DNA of 64,000 bases from Favolaschia claudopus (Eukaryota > Basidiomycota > Agaricomycetes > Agaricales > Mycenaceae): positions 310,001 to 374,000 of the forward strand of contig JAWWNJ010000135.1 of the NCBI GenBank assembly GCA_037176885.1, read 5' to 3'. The notes under the pieces were generated by a model. The model ran no database searches. It was not told the origin of the DNA and saw only the letters and a list, made by a program, of their open reading frames with translations. Shown here piece by piece: positions 31,438 to 43,436 of the stretch; within the stretch, counting starts at the first letter, position 1, and the number at the start of each line of letters is the position of its first letter. The translations under genes and the position numbers were made by a program.

Positions 31438-33439
31438 GTTGGAATAGGAATGGGTTGGAGTAGGGCAATGCCAGCGTGCCGTCGAGGCTTACTCTTTTGA
31501 CAAATATCGCAGGTTGAAGTGTAGCGTTTAACGTCGCGCGACATCCGAGGCCAGTAATAAGTTGCGGCAATTCGATTATAACAGCGATGGTAGCCGGCGT
31601 GGGCCGATTCTGTGGGAGTATCGTGAATTTCGGCCATGATTGAGGTGCGGAATCTTACAGGAACGCAGAGGCGACTTAGACCTTGCCAGTCTTCGAAAAA
31701 GATCAATCCATTGTCACTGTAATGATACTGTGGGTAGAGAGGATTGGACCAGTCCTTCTCCGATTTCCAATCGTGAAGTACCCTAGAAAAATGAGGGTCT
31801 TCTTGGTATGCTGCGGCCCACTCTGTGATTTCGTCCTTTGAAATTCCTATTGATATGGCATAAGAACGTGCCGTGGTGTAAAGTGAAGTCACTTCCTCGT
31901 CATGATCCAATGAAATCTCACCAACGGAGACTGTGTCCGGTGTTCCTGAATCCTGCTCAGTGCGTACCACCTTCGTTGCCAAGTTAAGCAATTTCTCTTC
32001 TAAACGAGGCCCCAAATCGTCATACATATTCTTGAGAGGATCACAATCAGTCAGGTTTAACATAGGAATATGTTCCGTACTCGGACTGTCTTGAGGCGGG
32101 ACTCGACGACGAAGACGGGAGATCGGATCAACGTTTGAGTGGACGCGGCCAGCGCGATGCACAATTTTGAGTCCGGGGTATGCCGCAAATATCGTGCCCC
32201 AGGTGAGAAGGCGGCGGTTAACATTCTGCGGCTCCAGGTTAACGCGGCGTGGTCGGTAATGGCAGCAATAGACTCGCCTTCGAGGAATGGTTGAAATTTA
32301 ATGAGTGCCTCCTTGAGAGCGAGGGCTTCGCGTTCGGTTGGCGAGTAATTGCGTTCCGGGGATTTGAGGACCCGAGACCAGTAGCAAATGACGCGTTCGA
32401 CGTGAACTGTAGTATCTTCGAAATTCTCAGCCCACGGACCGGGCGTTGGAACATCGTCAATGCCTTTGATCACTGTAACTAGAGTTGGCACGTCCTCACC
32501 GTTTTTATAGGCGCGTTCAAGTCGTTCATACAACCGAGTACCGCGAAGGTCGTGAATTTGAACCGGTTGAACTTGTTGACAGATTCCGGCGAGTGCGTAA
32601 TCACACGCGTCAGTGTAGACACGGTATGGTTTCCCTGCAATGGCGTATCCGCGAACCGGTGCATTAGTTAGAACTTGTTTACTTAGCTCGAAAGCCTCAC
32701 GATGAAGTTCGTTCCAATTCCATTTTACACCCTTCTTCAACAGTTCAAATAAAGGCTGCGCAATCCAGGCAAAGAATGGAACGTACCCAGCGAAGTAAAC
32801 CATCATTCCTAGAAAAGTTTGAAGTTCGTGGGTGTTGCGCGGTTCGGCAAGCTGAAGGATCGCGTCAACCTTTTCTTTATGGGTAGAAAGACCGAGGCGC
32901 GATACCTTCTGACCAAGCAGTGATTGATACGCCAAATGGCATTTCGGAGGGGAGAGGGTAATGTTGGCGGCGGCGATGGCGCCAAAGACAAGGTTGAGGT
33001 GTTTGACGTGGTCTTCGAAGGTGAGCGAGAAAATCACGATGTCGTCGATGTAGACTAGTGCAAAAATCCAGAGGAATGGCGCCAGCACCGTCTGCATCAC
33101 GCGTTGAAAGACGCTGGGGCCGTTTCGATAGCCAAAGGGCATTCGCGCGAATTGAAAAAGTCCGCGATGTGTTCGGAACGCGAGTTTTTCAGCGGAACCA
33201 GGCGCCATGGTGAGTTGAGTGAATCCAGCGAGAGCGTCGAGAGTGGTGAGCCACTGAGAGCCAGATAAGGCTTGAAGAATCTCGTCTTGACGAGGTAAAC
33301 CGAATTCGTCTGCAACAACTTGTTCGTTTAATTTCCTAAGGTCGATAACCATTCGGGGTTTACCATTCCGATATACAATAAACACGGGCGCAGCCCATGG
33401 ACTCTTAGATGGTTCAATAACGTTGATGTCCGGATCAGC
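31438..33439 (-). pseudogene. Ty3/Gypsy pol fragment: reverse transcriptase, RNase H, integrase zinc domain
   Basis: From right to left: INVIEPSKSPWAAPVFIVYR, RMVIDLRKLNEQVVADEFG, the catalytic FALVYIDDIVIFS, the connection domain, RNase H (YRVYTDACDYALAG, PTEREALALKEAL), then HRAGRVHSNVDPISRLRR and the integrase HHCC zinc domain (HAGYHRCYN...YTSTCDICQKSKPRRH). One frame break near 32225 separates RNase H from the integrase part. The 5' part (LTR, gag, protease, start of RT) is missing at 33440. Integrase continues at 29340-29567 across the LTR element. Confidence 0.92.
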
Positions 33440-33645
33440 TGGGTGTTATCTGGCCACAGCCACTGGACAGATAACATCCTCGCAATTTCTTGCCTTTCAC
33501 ACTGTCGGTGAGTCTTAAGATTGTTCTAGTGTGCAGAGGAGAGATAATTTGACGCTTCTGACTCGTTATTTTGAGAAGATTCGCATCTCAAAGTCGGGTA
33601 CCGCTGTTATCTGGTCAGATAACATCGTGATGGCCAGATAGCAGT
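33440..33645. repeat. Inverted-repeat segment with GTTATCTGGCCA words
   Basis: TGTTATCTGGCCACAG near 33446 faces GATGGCCAGATAGCAG near 33630, and GTTATCTG/CAGATAAC occurs several times between. It starts exactly where the Gypsy fragment ends, so it may be the end of another small element. No clear target duplication. Confidence 0.45.
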
Positions 33646-34689
33646 CACAGTGTGACGTGAGTCACTTACCTCTCTTGCCGTCTCCCTTCACCGTCGCTCT
33701 GTGTTTTTGGTCCGGCGACTGACGGTGAATTGCCCTCGGACATCCAACAGTCACTCTCTACCTCCACAGTATGCCTGAAAATGTGTCTAGAGTGTATGGA
33801 ATCATCGACAAGCACTCGCTACACCTCTGTCAAGTGACGACAAACTTGGGCTCCTTGCCAGCTCTTTGGGCTCAAAAACACGAATTCAACGCTTCTAGAA
33901 CACGCTTGGAACATCCCGGGGACGTCTCTTGTTGAATCAATGCCACTCTTCAATCATCTCGTTGTCACCACTTGAAATATCGTTGCACTCAGAAGACTCA
34001 CTGCTGTAAATCAAATTCAGGACGGATCTTATAAGAGAGCTAGTACACTGGGTCAGTGATTGTGTGTATCCTGTCCATTATATTTCGGGTGTGTTTTGAC
34101 CAAACGAGATGTCGGCAAATCAAGATGTACTCATCAATCCAAGTCTCATCAAATCGGCATATAGGTGTGCGGATGCGGCCCTCCGAGTTATAAGCGGGCT
34201 ATATTCTTCGGAGCAGCCTCCAAGACCACTACAAACAAGTGCCGTGGGGAGATTTTTCTACCACATATTGCTCAGGTGGAGTCAGTTATTTTACAAGCAG
34301 CCGGTAGTAGCAATGTGAATCTCGATTCATTTTCATTCAATACAATTCAAATACAATTACTTCCTCAAAACAACCAGTAAATATTTAGATGAAGCAAAGC
34401 TCGCGCATCCTCGCGCAGGAACCGTGTTCAATTTGAGGTGGATTTACCATCAATTCATCCGCTTTTGGTGCTTTCTGAGCAGCGACAAGCTTTCTTTGTC
34501 CTCCACGAGCTTCTCCCTTTCTTCCGCTTTTTCCCTTTCTTTTTTTGCAATTTTCTGGCACGGGACCCAGTACATTGAATAAAAAACCCGTCGATTCACC
34601 TCCGCATCAGTACCCAAACAAATAATAATATTTTGCCCCCTCTGATGCACGTGCTAATGATGGGGGTCCAGATCCAGAGATCTGACACG
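33646..34689. other. Region without a supported gene
   Basis: A 71-codon frame at 34165-34380 and a Lys/Glu-rich minus frame at 34450-34650 lack support. The latter follows the stop of the F-box gene and could be its 3' flank. Confidence 0.3.
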
Positions 34690-36117
34690 TTAGTAGAAGC
34701 TATTCTGTGTCGAAGTCCCAATATGAATGCGCATTCCGCGAGCCGCCAGCCTTCTGAGACGCCCGACGTTTAGCAATGGTAGGCGAAAGACGCCATCATC
34801 AAAGATTTCGCTTTGAGGCCAGAAAAGACTGAACGACTCGAGTCTTCCGTGTTGGACATCGCCGGCATCGCATCTAGACTCCAGCACCTCCAACAGATCC
34901 TTGTCGACCCGATTAGACCCACACCGCGAAATCACCAGACCACGGAGTTTGGGGAGAAGGTCAGGTGTGGTGCCACGGTTTAGAGCGCGAATCGCCCCTA
35001 CTACTGAAAGTGGCTCCGCTGGATAGACAAGCTCCAAAGTTGTAAGGTTAGGCAAGAGCTGAAACCAATGAACCGGAAGACTTGGGGGCATTGGGAACTT
35101 CAACGATAGTAAGGTGGAGCAGGTTCGGGAGAAAAATGGGACAGCGAGTCGCCCGGTATCCAGCTGAGTGCATGTTTCCCATCCACCTTGTAGCTCGAGT
35201 GTCTTCAATCTCGGGACAGTGAGGAAATGCAATATTGACTCAGCGCCCGAGGACACAGAGACTAAGAGAGAGTCCAAGGAGTCATGGCAGAAGGGGGCTC
35301 TTCCAATAACCGATTCCACATCTCCCTCCTCATCCTCGGGAATACCCGTGCGATAAAACTCGCTGAGAGAGGTAGCCAAACGCAAAAACGATAAGCATTC
35401 TGCGATGGATATGAAGCGAAAAGTGGTCTTGGTCAATTGAGTCCATGGTAAATCCAAGAGCGATGGAGGTAAGGAATCGATGGATAGGCGACGGAGGGAA
35501 GGGGTATGACGGAAGGCTTCCACTTGCGAAAGGTCCTGCTCATGTTGGCCAAGGGAGGCAAGCGAGAGTTCAACAAGCCCCGGAAATGGTTTGCTGTTGT
35601 CTAATTCCAATAAGGTGTCGACGTGAGCGGCCACATCTAACGATTGCCATCGCTGCGCGTGACAGTGTAGGAGAGACTGGAGGTGGTGTGATTCGAGATG
35701 CTCGGGGTATATCATACCCAGCGAGAGCGGAAGAGCCCCAGCACGGCTAAACCAAGTGGCAATAAAGTCGGCATCATCGACGGGATCGGTCAATTCAACC
35801 TCGTCTATCTTGTGCCACAGCGCGGGGATGGAGAACGCTAGTTCTCTCCAGGCGTGGCATATACGGGTAAGAAGCATAGGAGCGGTAGAGGGGGCCAGAC
35901 GCAGCCCTGACACGTAACACCATTTGAAAATTTCAGCGGTAATCTCGTTGGGAAGCATCAGGATGGGATACGAGACGGAAGCTGAGAGTTGGGAGAAGAC
36001 AATGTCCCTGTCCTGTTTGAGACCCTCGACGATGCCTTCGTGGTGGGCTATGGTGGCGTCCAGATCCATAAGACGCTGTCGCAGCTCGTTAACGTTGGGA
36101 AGCATGCTCCGCGACAC
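34690..36117 (-). CDS. F-box protein, 475 residues, intact
   Basis: A single-exon frame starts at the ATG at 36117 (MSRSMLPNVNELRQRLMD); a second ATG lies 4 codons on. Residues 6-45 form a short coiled coil (LRQRLMDLDATIAHHEGIVEG), residues about 50-100 an F-box (YPILMLPNEITAEIFKWCY to HAWRELAFSIPALWHKI), and the remainder a leucine-rich C-terminal region with repeats such as LPKLRGLVISRCG and LPNLTTLELVYPAEPL. This is the common agaric layout in which the F-box would bind Skp1 in an SCF ubiquitin ligase and the C-terminal part would choose the substrate. Function is from the family, not from this sequence. A truncated inverted duplicate is at 28606-29339. Confidence 0.9.
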   Translation of the reverse strand: MSRSMLPNVNELRQRLMDLDATIAHHEGIVEGLKQDRDIVFSQLSASVSYPILMLPNEITAEIFKWCYVSGLRLAPSTAPMLLTRICHAWRELAFSIPALWHKIDEVELTDPVDDADFIATWFSRAGALPLSLGMIYPEHLESHHLQSLLHCHAQRWQSLDVAAHVDTLLELDNSKPFPGLVELSLASLGQHEQDLSQVEAFRHTPSLRRLSIDSLPPSLLDLPWTQLTKTTFRFISIAECLSFLRLATSLSEFYRTGIPEDEEGDVESVIGRAPFCHDSLDSLLVSVSSGAESILHFLTVPRLKTLELQGGWETCTQLDTGRLAVPFFSRTCSTLLSLKFPMPPSLPVHWFQLLPNLTTLELVYPAEPLSVVGAIRALNRGTTPDLLPKLRGLVISRCGSNRVDKDLLEVLESRCDAGDVQHGRLESFSLFWPQSEIFDDGVFRLPLLNVGRLRRLAARGMRIHIGTSTQNSFY

Positions 36118-36792
36118 TGCTCAGTGCTTCAAGGTAACTTGTGCTTGAACTTGTGCCCGTTTGTGTTTGTGCCAGCGAGCGTCGCGGGCACGTGATCAAC
36201 ACGTCGCTCCTTTGGGTGCGAGGGCTTTTCAGATGCCGAAAACGCGTTTTCCCGGCCGAGGGATTTCCCCTCGGAGATCGATAAAGAGCGTGGCGGGGTT
36301 GCCCAATCACAGCGACGATTTCTAGATTTAACTCCCAAATAAGTTAGCTCGAGTTTCCAAGATTTCACGACACGGATATTTTGTACTTAAACTATCCATG
36401 AAAGCTTTGATTTCTTGATAACAGAAATGAGATCGGAATACGTTTCTGAATCCATTCGCAAAGGAATTATTCCTATTGAGAAACTTAATCAACTCGACCC
36501 AACTTATGGCCCCATTAAATTGAGGGGGCGACCATGGCATCGGGAATCCCCGGCTGTGGCAGGCAACCTCAATTTATAGGAGGGATAAGTTAGCTCGAGT
36601 TCATCAGATTTCATGGGTGATTTAGCATACCAATAAACCACTAAAAAAACTTGTGATTTAGCGGGTCCAGAAACCAGATCCCAATGCATTTATGGACGAG
36701 TTTAAGAGGGTATTAATTCTGTGTTTATGCTTAGGAAACTCGACCTAACTTATCTGGCCCTGAAATTGAGGATTCGCCGCTGTGAATTCTTA
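36118..36792. other. F-box upstream region
   Basis: Contains a hairpin-prone TTTTCCCGGCCGAGGGATTT (about 36246), which resembles 13916-13937 in inverted orientation. AACTTATGGCC/AAATTGAGG words and AAGTTAGCTCGAGTT occur more than once between 36330 and 36780. No gene is supported. Confidence 0.35.
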
Positions 36793-36927
36793 CAGTGGCG
36801 GCGGGATCTGATGCCACCCCTAAAAATAGAACATCCCATTTCTGGAACTTTTGATGCAAGTGGAGTCCTCAGTCGATTGGGGCCTCATCATTTTTTGGGG
36901 GGGTGGCATCAGATCCCGCCGCCACTG
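36793..36927. mobile_element. 135-bp MITE, TIR CAGTGGCGGCGGGATCTGAT, TA duplication
   Basis: Perfect inverted termini of about 28 bp (CAGTGGCGGCGGGATCTGAT plus GCCACCCC), flanked by TA. The core is only about 80 bp. TIRs starting CAGTGG are typical of Tc1/mariner MITEs; the larger element at 54414-55098 starts CAGTGGTGGC. Confidence 0.9.
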
Positions 36928-37959
36928 TAAGTCTGTCAAAAGTCTGTAGCTCACGTAGTGGTCACGTGCCGAGCTTGTAGCAGCAGCCCTACACAAGCAG
37001 GTGATAAGGTAGGTTCGGAACAAGCCTTCTCCCTCCTTCTCCGGTCCGGGCAAGCCGGACTAACTCGGAGAGAGGCTTGGTCCAAACTACCAAAAAAGGC
37101 CAATGTCCTCATGATTGTCTACTGCTCGTAATTCAGCACCAACGCTCATAAAACAAGTTCAGGCCCAGTTAATGGAAGCATGCCCATATGCTCATGCATT
37201 TGAATTGATAAAATACCTCAATTTTAGTGTCCTATGCTTGGACTTTGTGCTTGTTTCGGCATTTTGGAAACCTCTATGGATCACCTTAGTTTTCAGCTAT
37301 ATGCATCCAGTTCTGCCTCGGAGTGGCTAATATGATTATATACTACAACTTCTCGACCATAGTTTTGCTATGAAATTCAATGCTTCGCCCAAGGAATGCA
37401 AATTTCGCTGCGAAGGGTGAAATGTCACGTATGTGACATGCGTGACAAACGCGCTTGCCAAGCTGCAAACCATATTCCTAGTGGGCGCAGAGACATAAAG
37501 AGACTCAAAAATTACTCAGAAAGCATACTTAACATCCATAGATATGTCCAGAAAAATTTGGGGCCAAAAACCAAACGTTGACTCCTCACTAGAGGATTTT
37601 GTGCAGCCTTTTCTTGCTTGTCGAAGCGTACATCAGCGAGCTGTATTGGAGCAACACGGGCTTGAAATAATATTTTTAAGTAGCTCATGCTGCTCGCATA
37701 CATCTCAGGTACATATTATACACTTACAGAAAAGGGATTCCGCCAACGGATGACCTCCTGGACCGAGCTCAAGACATCCCTCTTTTTCTTGAGCTTGGCA
37801 CAACCCCCTTCTCAGAATCCGTGTGTCCGCACGTGAATGTCATGTGAGTTGAGAAGGCGGCTTGATCCGAACCTAGTGATAAGGTAGGGGACAGACAAAT
37901 ACGGTTACCCCACGTGATTTCACCTTTTTGAGAAGATGTAGTCCGTTCGACTTGTATTT
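36928..37959. other. Region without a supported gene
   Basis: GTGATAAGGTAGG occurs at about 37000 and 37875 with similar but partly inverted flanks; nothing else recognisable. Confidence 0.3.
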
Positions 37960-38477
37960 GAGAGAAAGTAAAAAATCCGGCTCAACAGTTTTGTGTGAGT
38001 ACGTCTTGAGGACTCACCGATGGAATTTAGAGGCATTGGAGGGGCTGCGGGCAGTATTTCTCGGTGCGATGAAGGTGACCATGGAGGGCGAGCTTATTCG
38101 TAATGAAATAGTTCGCCACATCCAAGTCGTTGAAGTGAAGAACGAGTGATGAGAATTTCTTGGTCCTAAGTACGAACCTGCTCGCTGGAACGGCGTCCGA
38201 TCCAGTGAACTCGGACCAGATTCTGATGGTCAATTTCATTCGCAAGTGCTAGCTCCAAAATGTCGTTCTCCCATGAGTCATTGTCTGCACCGTGCCATTA
38301 CCAACTTCAAAGTCAGTAGGCACACGATGCGGATGGAGAGCGAGCCTGGAGCAGACTAGAGAATGCCGGCAGCCAGCCGTCGAGATTGTCCCGAAGGACC
38401 TCTACCTCGTCGACTCCCGTGAGGGTGAGACGGATGTCTCCATTCAAGGGGGAACCGATCCGCGAAATCTACACTAA
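37960..38477 (-). pseudogene. LINE ORF1 fragment
   Basis: Minus-strand text includes GDIRLTLTGVDEVEVL and LPAFSSLLQARSPS (38477-38300), then after frame breaks SSLVLHFNDLDVANYFI and HLHRTEKYCPQPLQC. The same order of motifs occurs in the longer ORF1 at 48477-50575 (NGDIRLTLNSPEEV, SLVLYFDDADVANACI, HRVEKYRPRPSQC). It is cut just before the zinc knuckles. Confidence 0.7.
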
Positions 38478-38934
38478 GGGTCGAAGTTTTTTTCTCAGCG
38501 AAATGGCGGACCCCCCACCCTTCTCAATTAGGGAATTCCTTTTTTGGTCAGCCATCAAACTGCTTTGCAGCCCTTGATTCAACGAATTTTGGCTTGGAAA
38601 CCTTGCATGTATAATCCTACAGTACTCTGATGCACTTGACTGAGGTTCTACACCATGCTCGAGGTAAAGGAAAGGAAATCTTGCTTGCCCATCATTGATC
38701 ACGCGGATGTTTACTGTATTTGGAAGTCCTTACCTCCTGCCGCTATTGAGCGACCTTTTAGCGGGAATGTGGTCAGATTGACTATAAAATCACTGTGAGT
38801 GAGATTCAAGAGCTTCTGGAGTCTCCTTCACGTCAAACACTGCTGCTGGTCAAGGCATTGCTATATTGGGATTGCTCGATGCGCAATCAAATTTCCCGAT
38901 AAAGGAATAATGTACCCTCGCGGCACATGCTGAT

Positions 38935-39015
38935 TTACGATACCCATCAACGCTTCAGCACAGCCTCATCACCATTTGGTGTCGGCTCTGACAAGAGGGG
39001 GAGCAAGCTCCCCAA
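38935..39015 (-). mobile_element. Element E, copy 3 (hairpin end only)
   Basis: CGATACCCATCAACGC to GGCTCTGACAAGAGGGGGAG and the hairpin GGGGAGCAAGCTCCCC followed by AAT. It matches the last 80 bp of E copy 2; the rest is missing. Confidence 0.7.
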
Positions 39016-39092
39016 TTACAGAACTTAGAGGAGCCCTGTATTATGTACTTAAAGTTGTTTTAGCGTGACAGCTATCTACAAAACACTGGAGC

Positions 39093-42000
39093 TAGTGTTG
39101 CCGGAAGCTGGAGTTAGCTCCGAGGTGAGTTGAGCTCCACCTCGACCTGTTACCAAAACCGGCAGCTCGAGGTGATGCCAGCTCGCCTTGGCTCGGCTCC
39201 CAAAACAGACATTGTGACATTTCTGACAGGTCACTAAGTGACTCACGCGTCCACCACAGTCCTCCTCCTCCCGCTCACTGGCTAGCGCGTCCTTCGCGTG
39301 AATTGGTTCTCCTGCGCTTTGTCTTGACCTCGCTTGGCGTCGACGTCACCGATTGACCGCTACGCAAGACGCGAAACGCCCCACAGAGGTGGAAATATGA
39401 CGCAAAGGTGGCGCGTCGGGATAGTGCATTGGCGCACTCAGGGTCCAAGGTACGCGCGATAGATACTACAGAAATGTTATATAAGGCTTTGCAATTACTA
39501 CCCCATTCAAAATTTTTTCTTGTGAACCCCAATGGCCTCGCCGTCCTGCCAATGCGGCAACCCACAGGCATGCACTTGTTATATTCCACCTCCGCGTCAA
39601 ACCATGAACTCGTACCACGCAACCAACGTCTTTGGCTCTTGGTCTGGCTCTCAGGCACCTTATATGTCTCTCCCACCTCAGGCTTTCGTCCCCGGGCCCG
39701 GATCGTCGTTTGCCCCGCCTCCCGCTACTTTGGCGCACAATTATACCTTTCAGCACTCGTATCCAGCCTCGTACAACACCGTCATTCCCCCGCCTTCGAC
39801 CGCACATCGTGCGCCGTTCATTGACGCAACTAACACGGTCAATTCCGCCCCGGCTCCGTCGCAGCGCAAGAAGAAACGCAAGAATAATCCCAACGTTAAT
39901 TCAGCAGCTACATCCCGCACGCGCCGCCGTATTGACTCAGATTCTACCTCCGAACCGGCGGTTTTTGGAGTGGGTCCGTCAGATGCGAGTGCAGCGGCTG
40001 CATCGGAATCCGTTTCGCCCCCTCATGCGAACTTCGGCTCTCTTGTCGGCAAATCTTCAAAAAATGCGACGGAAGCAACAGACGTCTGGTACTTTGTTCG
40101 TGGCGTTCACAGCGCTTCCGCACCAGCTATCGCACCAGAAGCTACCGAAATGACAGAGAATCGACCAGATCAAAAGGTGTTTTCCCATCTCTCTTGTCGT
40201 CTCTGTCTGTAAGTTTGCAAATGTGTTGTGTTCCGTTCCTTATCTAATTATTTGTCCCGTTAGATTCCCGCAGTGGAACGCATGGAAGAACGGTCCCGGA
40301 CAAACCAGGGCCATCAGGAATCATCTTCAGGGAGAGCACGGCAAAGTTTGGAAGGAGATGGTAATTCTGAAGGGGCTTAAAAATTGGGAGACGCTTGCGA
40401 GGGCACCAAAGGTTCCTGGAGAGCGCGAAGAATTTTCCATTCCTGGATTTTACGAACGGTTGATGAAGTGGATTGCCGGCGATGACCAGGCTGGTTCTAT
40501 CAAATTATCGTCCTTTGCTTGTTCTGATCTATGTATTGCAGTCGTTGGATGTTGTTGATTGTCCGGAACTTCGGGATCTCCTCCTCTTCATTGGAACTCA
40601 ATTGGAGGACAAGGATATCCCGCATCGCACGAAGCTGTCAGAGCTGATCGTTAAACGGTTCCAGGTCGAATATCAACTGATGATACACGAGATTCAGGTG
40701 CGGTTCAATCTTGTCTGCCAATTCATGTCTCACATTCTATTCCAGAATTCGCTCGGGCGGCAGTCTTATACCCAGGATATATGGAGTCGGGAGAATCTCG
40801 ACTCCCATCTCGGTATTATCTTATTCGAGACGCGAATGGGCACCTCGTGCTGAAAACACGACTTGTGGCATTTCGTAGATTAGATGGGAGCCACACGGGT
40901 GAGAATGTCGCGAAGATTTTTGTGCAGGTTTTGAAAGAGATTGGGTGCTTACACAAAGTATGTTTCGCTTCAATGGGACTGGAGATATGCTAACGTTGAC
41001 TCAGGTTGGAATGATAACATGCGACAATGCTTCCAATAATAATACATGCATGGTTTACATCGCACGTGTGCTTAGGTATTCCATTCGATGCAGAGGGGAA
41101 CCGGATTCGGTGTGTGATCTCTCCTGTTCACTAATTTTTTCAGACTAAATATTAGCGCATCTGTTTCCCGCATGTTGTTAACATTGCTGTGAAGGCTGCT
41201 CTCGCAACACTGCCCGAGTTACCTGATCCCAAGGACGGGGATGATTTCGACAACTACGGTGAACCAATCCCCGAAGCGCTGAAGAGTGATGTCGAATACT
41301 GGCAGGCCCTTCGAGGTAATCCCGTGAAGCAGGCACGCTCATTGGTTACTTCCTGCCGGGCATCTGGTCAGCGGCGGGACAACTTCAAAAAGACGATCGA
41401 AACCGGCAATGCAGCGGGCGGTTTTGGTGACCCTGCATCAGTGCTTCGTGTCATACAGCTATTGCAAGATGTTGACACGCGCTGGTCCGCTACTTTCTTG
41501 ATGATAGACCGTTATCTTGAGCAGGACTTGGTGTGTGCAGCTATCTTTTTTTTGCTTGTTGATGATCATGGCTCATTCCGCATGGCTCATTCCGTCCTTC
41601 AGGCAGTCGAGATGTTCCTCGACGACCCTCTACAATCCGAAATTTCTGACCTTCGACTCAGTCCTGTCACGAAAACGGTCTTGATCGATATACGACGATT
41701 TTTACAAGTCCCACATCTCGTCCAAGAGATGGTATCTGCGGAAATGGCCCCAACACTGTCTTACGTGCTGCCGCTCTACGAGCAACTCATTGTCGCTCTC
41801 AAACTTCTTGCACGAGAACTCCCGAAGATCAGTCTTGGTATCAACGCCGCTGTTGATAAATTCACCGAATATCTCGGGATGTCTCGGCGCACTCGAATGT
41901 ACGCGCTCGCTATGGGTAATTGCTCCTCCATTCGTCTCCTCGTTCACTTCATTGATTGGAATTAACTGTAGTGTTAAATCCGACAACAAAACTTCAGTGG

Positions 42001-43151
42001 CTCAGGGACAATTGGTCCTCGTCCGATGCCGAGGACGCCAAAGTCTGGATTCGTGGCGCGGTGCGTCCGAAAATTGTTTGATACATTGTTACTGACAAAT
42101 TATCAAGATGCTGGAGTACCGACGAGAGTTCCGCACCAACCAGAACTCTGCGAGCACTGCCCAGCTTCCTTCAACTGCCTGCCGCCGCGCTGTTCACACG
42201 CCGTCTGCGTCCCACGCTGCTCGTGCGCAGAAATCTGGGTTTGCGAAACTCAGCGCTCTTGTAAAAGAGCTATCTGCTTCCGACATCGACTCCCCAACCA
42301 GCACTCAAACTCCGCAACCACTTTCGGAGGAAGAGCAAGTCGAGGCAGAGCGCCGTGCCGCTGCCGAAGATGAACAGATTGTCGATGCAGAGCTGAGTGA
42401 ATACGAGAGGGAGGGCCTTCTGAGCGGCTCGGATCCGGAATACGAGGATCTTGACTTGCTCCGCTATTGGGAGGTGAGTTTCGAGCATTCGCTTTGAGAA
42501 TATTGGTTCATAATCTGTCGCAGGCTCGCCAATATCGATTCCGGTACCTATTTCGTGTCGCGGCTGATGTATTGCCTGTACAGGCTTCGGCAGTGCCATG
42601 CGAGCGTGTTTTCTCCTCCAGTAAAGACACAGACACTTCGCTACGCAACAATCTTTCCCCCGAGATGATGGAAATGCTTCAAATTCTCAAATTTATCTAT
42701 CGACAGGACCGCATCAAATTCTGCGACGACCTGGTCGCAACGGAGGAAGAGCTGTCCGTCATTGACCTTGAGCCTGATCTGGCAGAAGGTTTGATTGCTT
42801 CGGGGCGTATCCAAGAGCTCGAAGGTCTTATAGACTCCTCCTGGGCTTCGCCCGTTTGATTTTCGTGTTGTATCACTTGTATTCGTATTGTGCCATAATT
42901 TACTCATAAACTGTATATTTTTTATTCTGTATATGTTAATGATACTTCATGTCGAATTATACCACCCTTTGGAGGTTCATGCGAGGCCGAAACAGCGCAA
43001 CGCAGGCCAAAACCAGCAGAGGGGGAAGCGTGGGACAAAAATTTCCGTTTATGGACGTGAGCTCCAAGCTGCCTCGGCCCAACTCGAGCTGCGCAGAGTT
43101 TGATGGGCAATCAGCTCGAGTTCAGCTCCAACTCAGCTTCCGGCAACACTA
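39093..43151 (+). mobile_element. hAT transposon, about 4.06 kb, with TIRs
   Basis: The left end TAGTGTTGCCGGAAGCTGGA and the inverted right end TAGTGTTGCCGGAAGCTGAG pair over about 20-30 bp with GAGCTC-rich subterminal DNA. The transposase gene (39532-42859) fills the interior. The expected 8-bp target duplication is not visible at these ends, so the flanks may have changed or recombined. Confidence 0.85.
39532..42859 (+). CDS. hAT transposase with BED zinc finger, multi-exon, some frame breaks
   Basis: A disordered N-terminus (MASPSCQCGNPQACTC..., Pro/Ser-rich) with a basic KKKRKNN signal precedes a BED finger split by the intron at 40209-40263 (CRLC ... IRNHLQGEH, giving C-x2-C and H-x4-H). 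Core motifs follow: SLGRQSYTQDIWS, RLVAFRRLDGSHTGENVA, GMITCDNASNNNT (catalytic Asp region), CFPHVVNIAVK, LLQDVDTRWSATFLM, and the C-terminal dimerisation signature ASAVPCERVFSSSKD ... LSPEMMEMLQILKF. Introns are short GT-AG (for example 40694-40743 and 42475-42523). The frame appears broken near 40494 and 40815, so this copy is probably inactive unless the assembly has indel errors. Confidence 0.88.
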
Positions 43152-43165
43152 AGTGCATGACAATA

Positions 43166-43436
43166 GAGGCTTTGCGGAAGCCACCGGGAGCCACAACGGT
43201 GGCTTCGAAGGCATGCGGGAGTAATGGCTCCACACTGACATCATCGTCTGGTGGCAGCCGCAGCGGCTCGTATCTCTTGCGCAAAAAGGCAGCATTTCAC
43301 GCGCGGCTCAGGGAGCGCGTTCATACGAGGGTCTACGCTTGAAAAACTGTTTCCTGTGATTTGAGCCACCACTTGCGCACGCCTGTGGAGCTACCCGGTG
43401 GCTTGCGGTGGCTCCCGGTGGCTTCCGCAAAGCCTC
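43166..43436. mobile_element. MITE family G, copy 2 (271 bp), TIR GAGGCTTTGCGG
   Basis: GAGGCTTTGCGGAAGCCACC faces an identical inverted end at 43417-43436. TA is on the left and TC on the right. Internal CCGGTGGCT words repeat. It lies 14 bp from the hAT right end. Confidence 0.85.
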
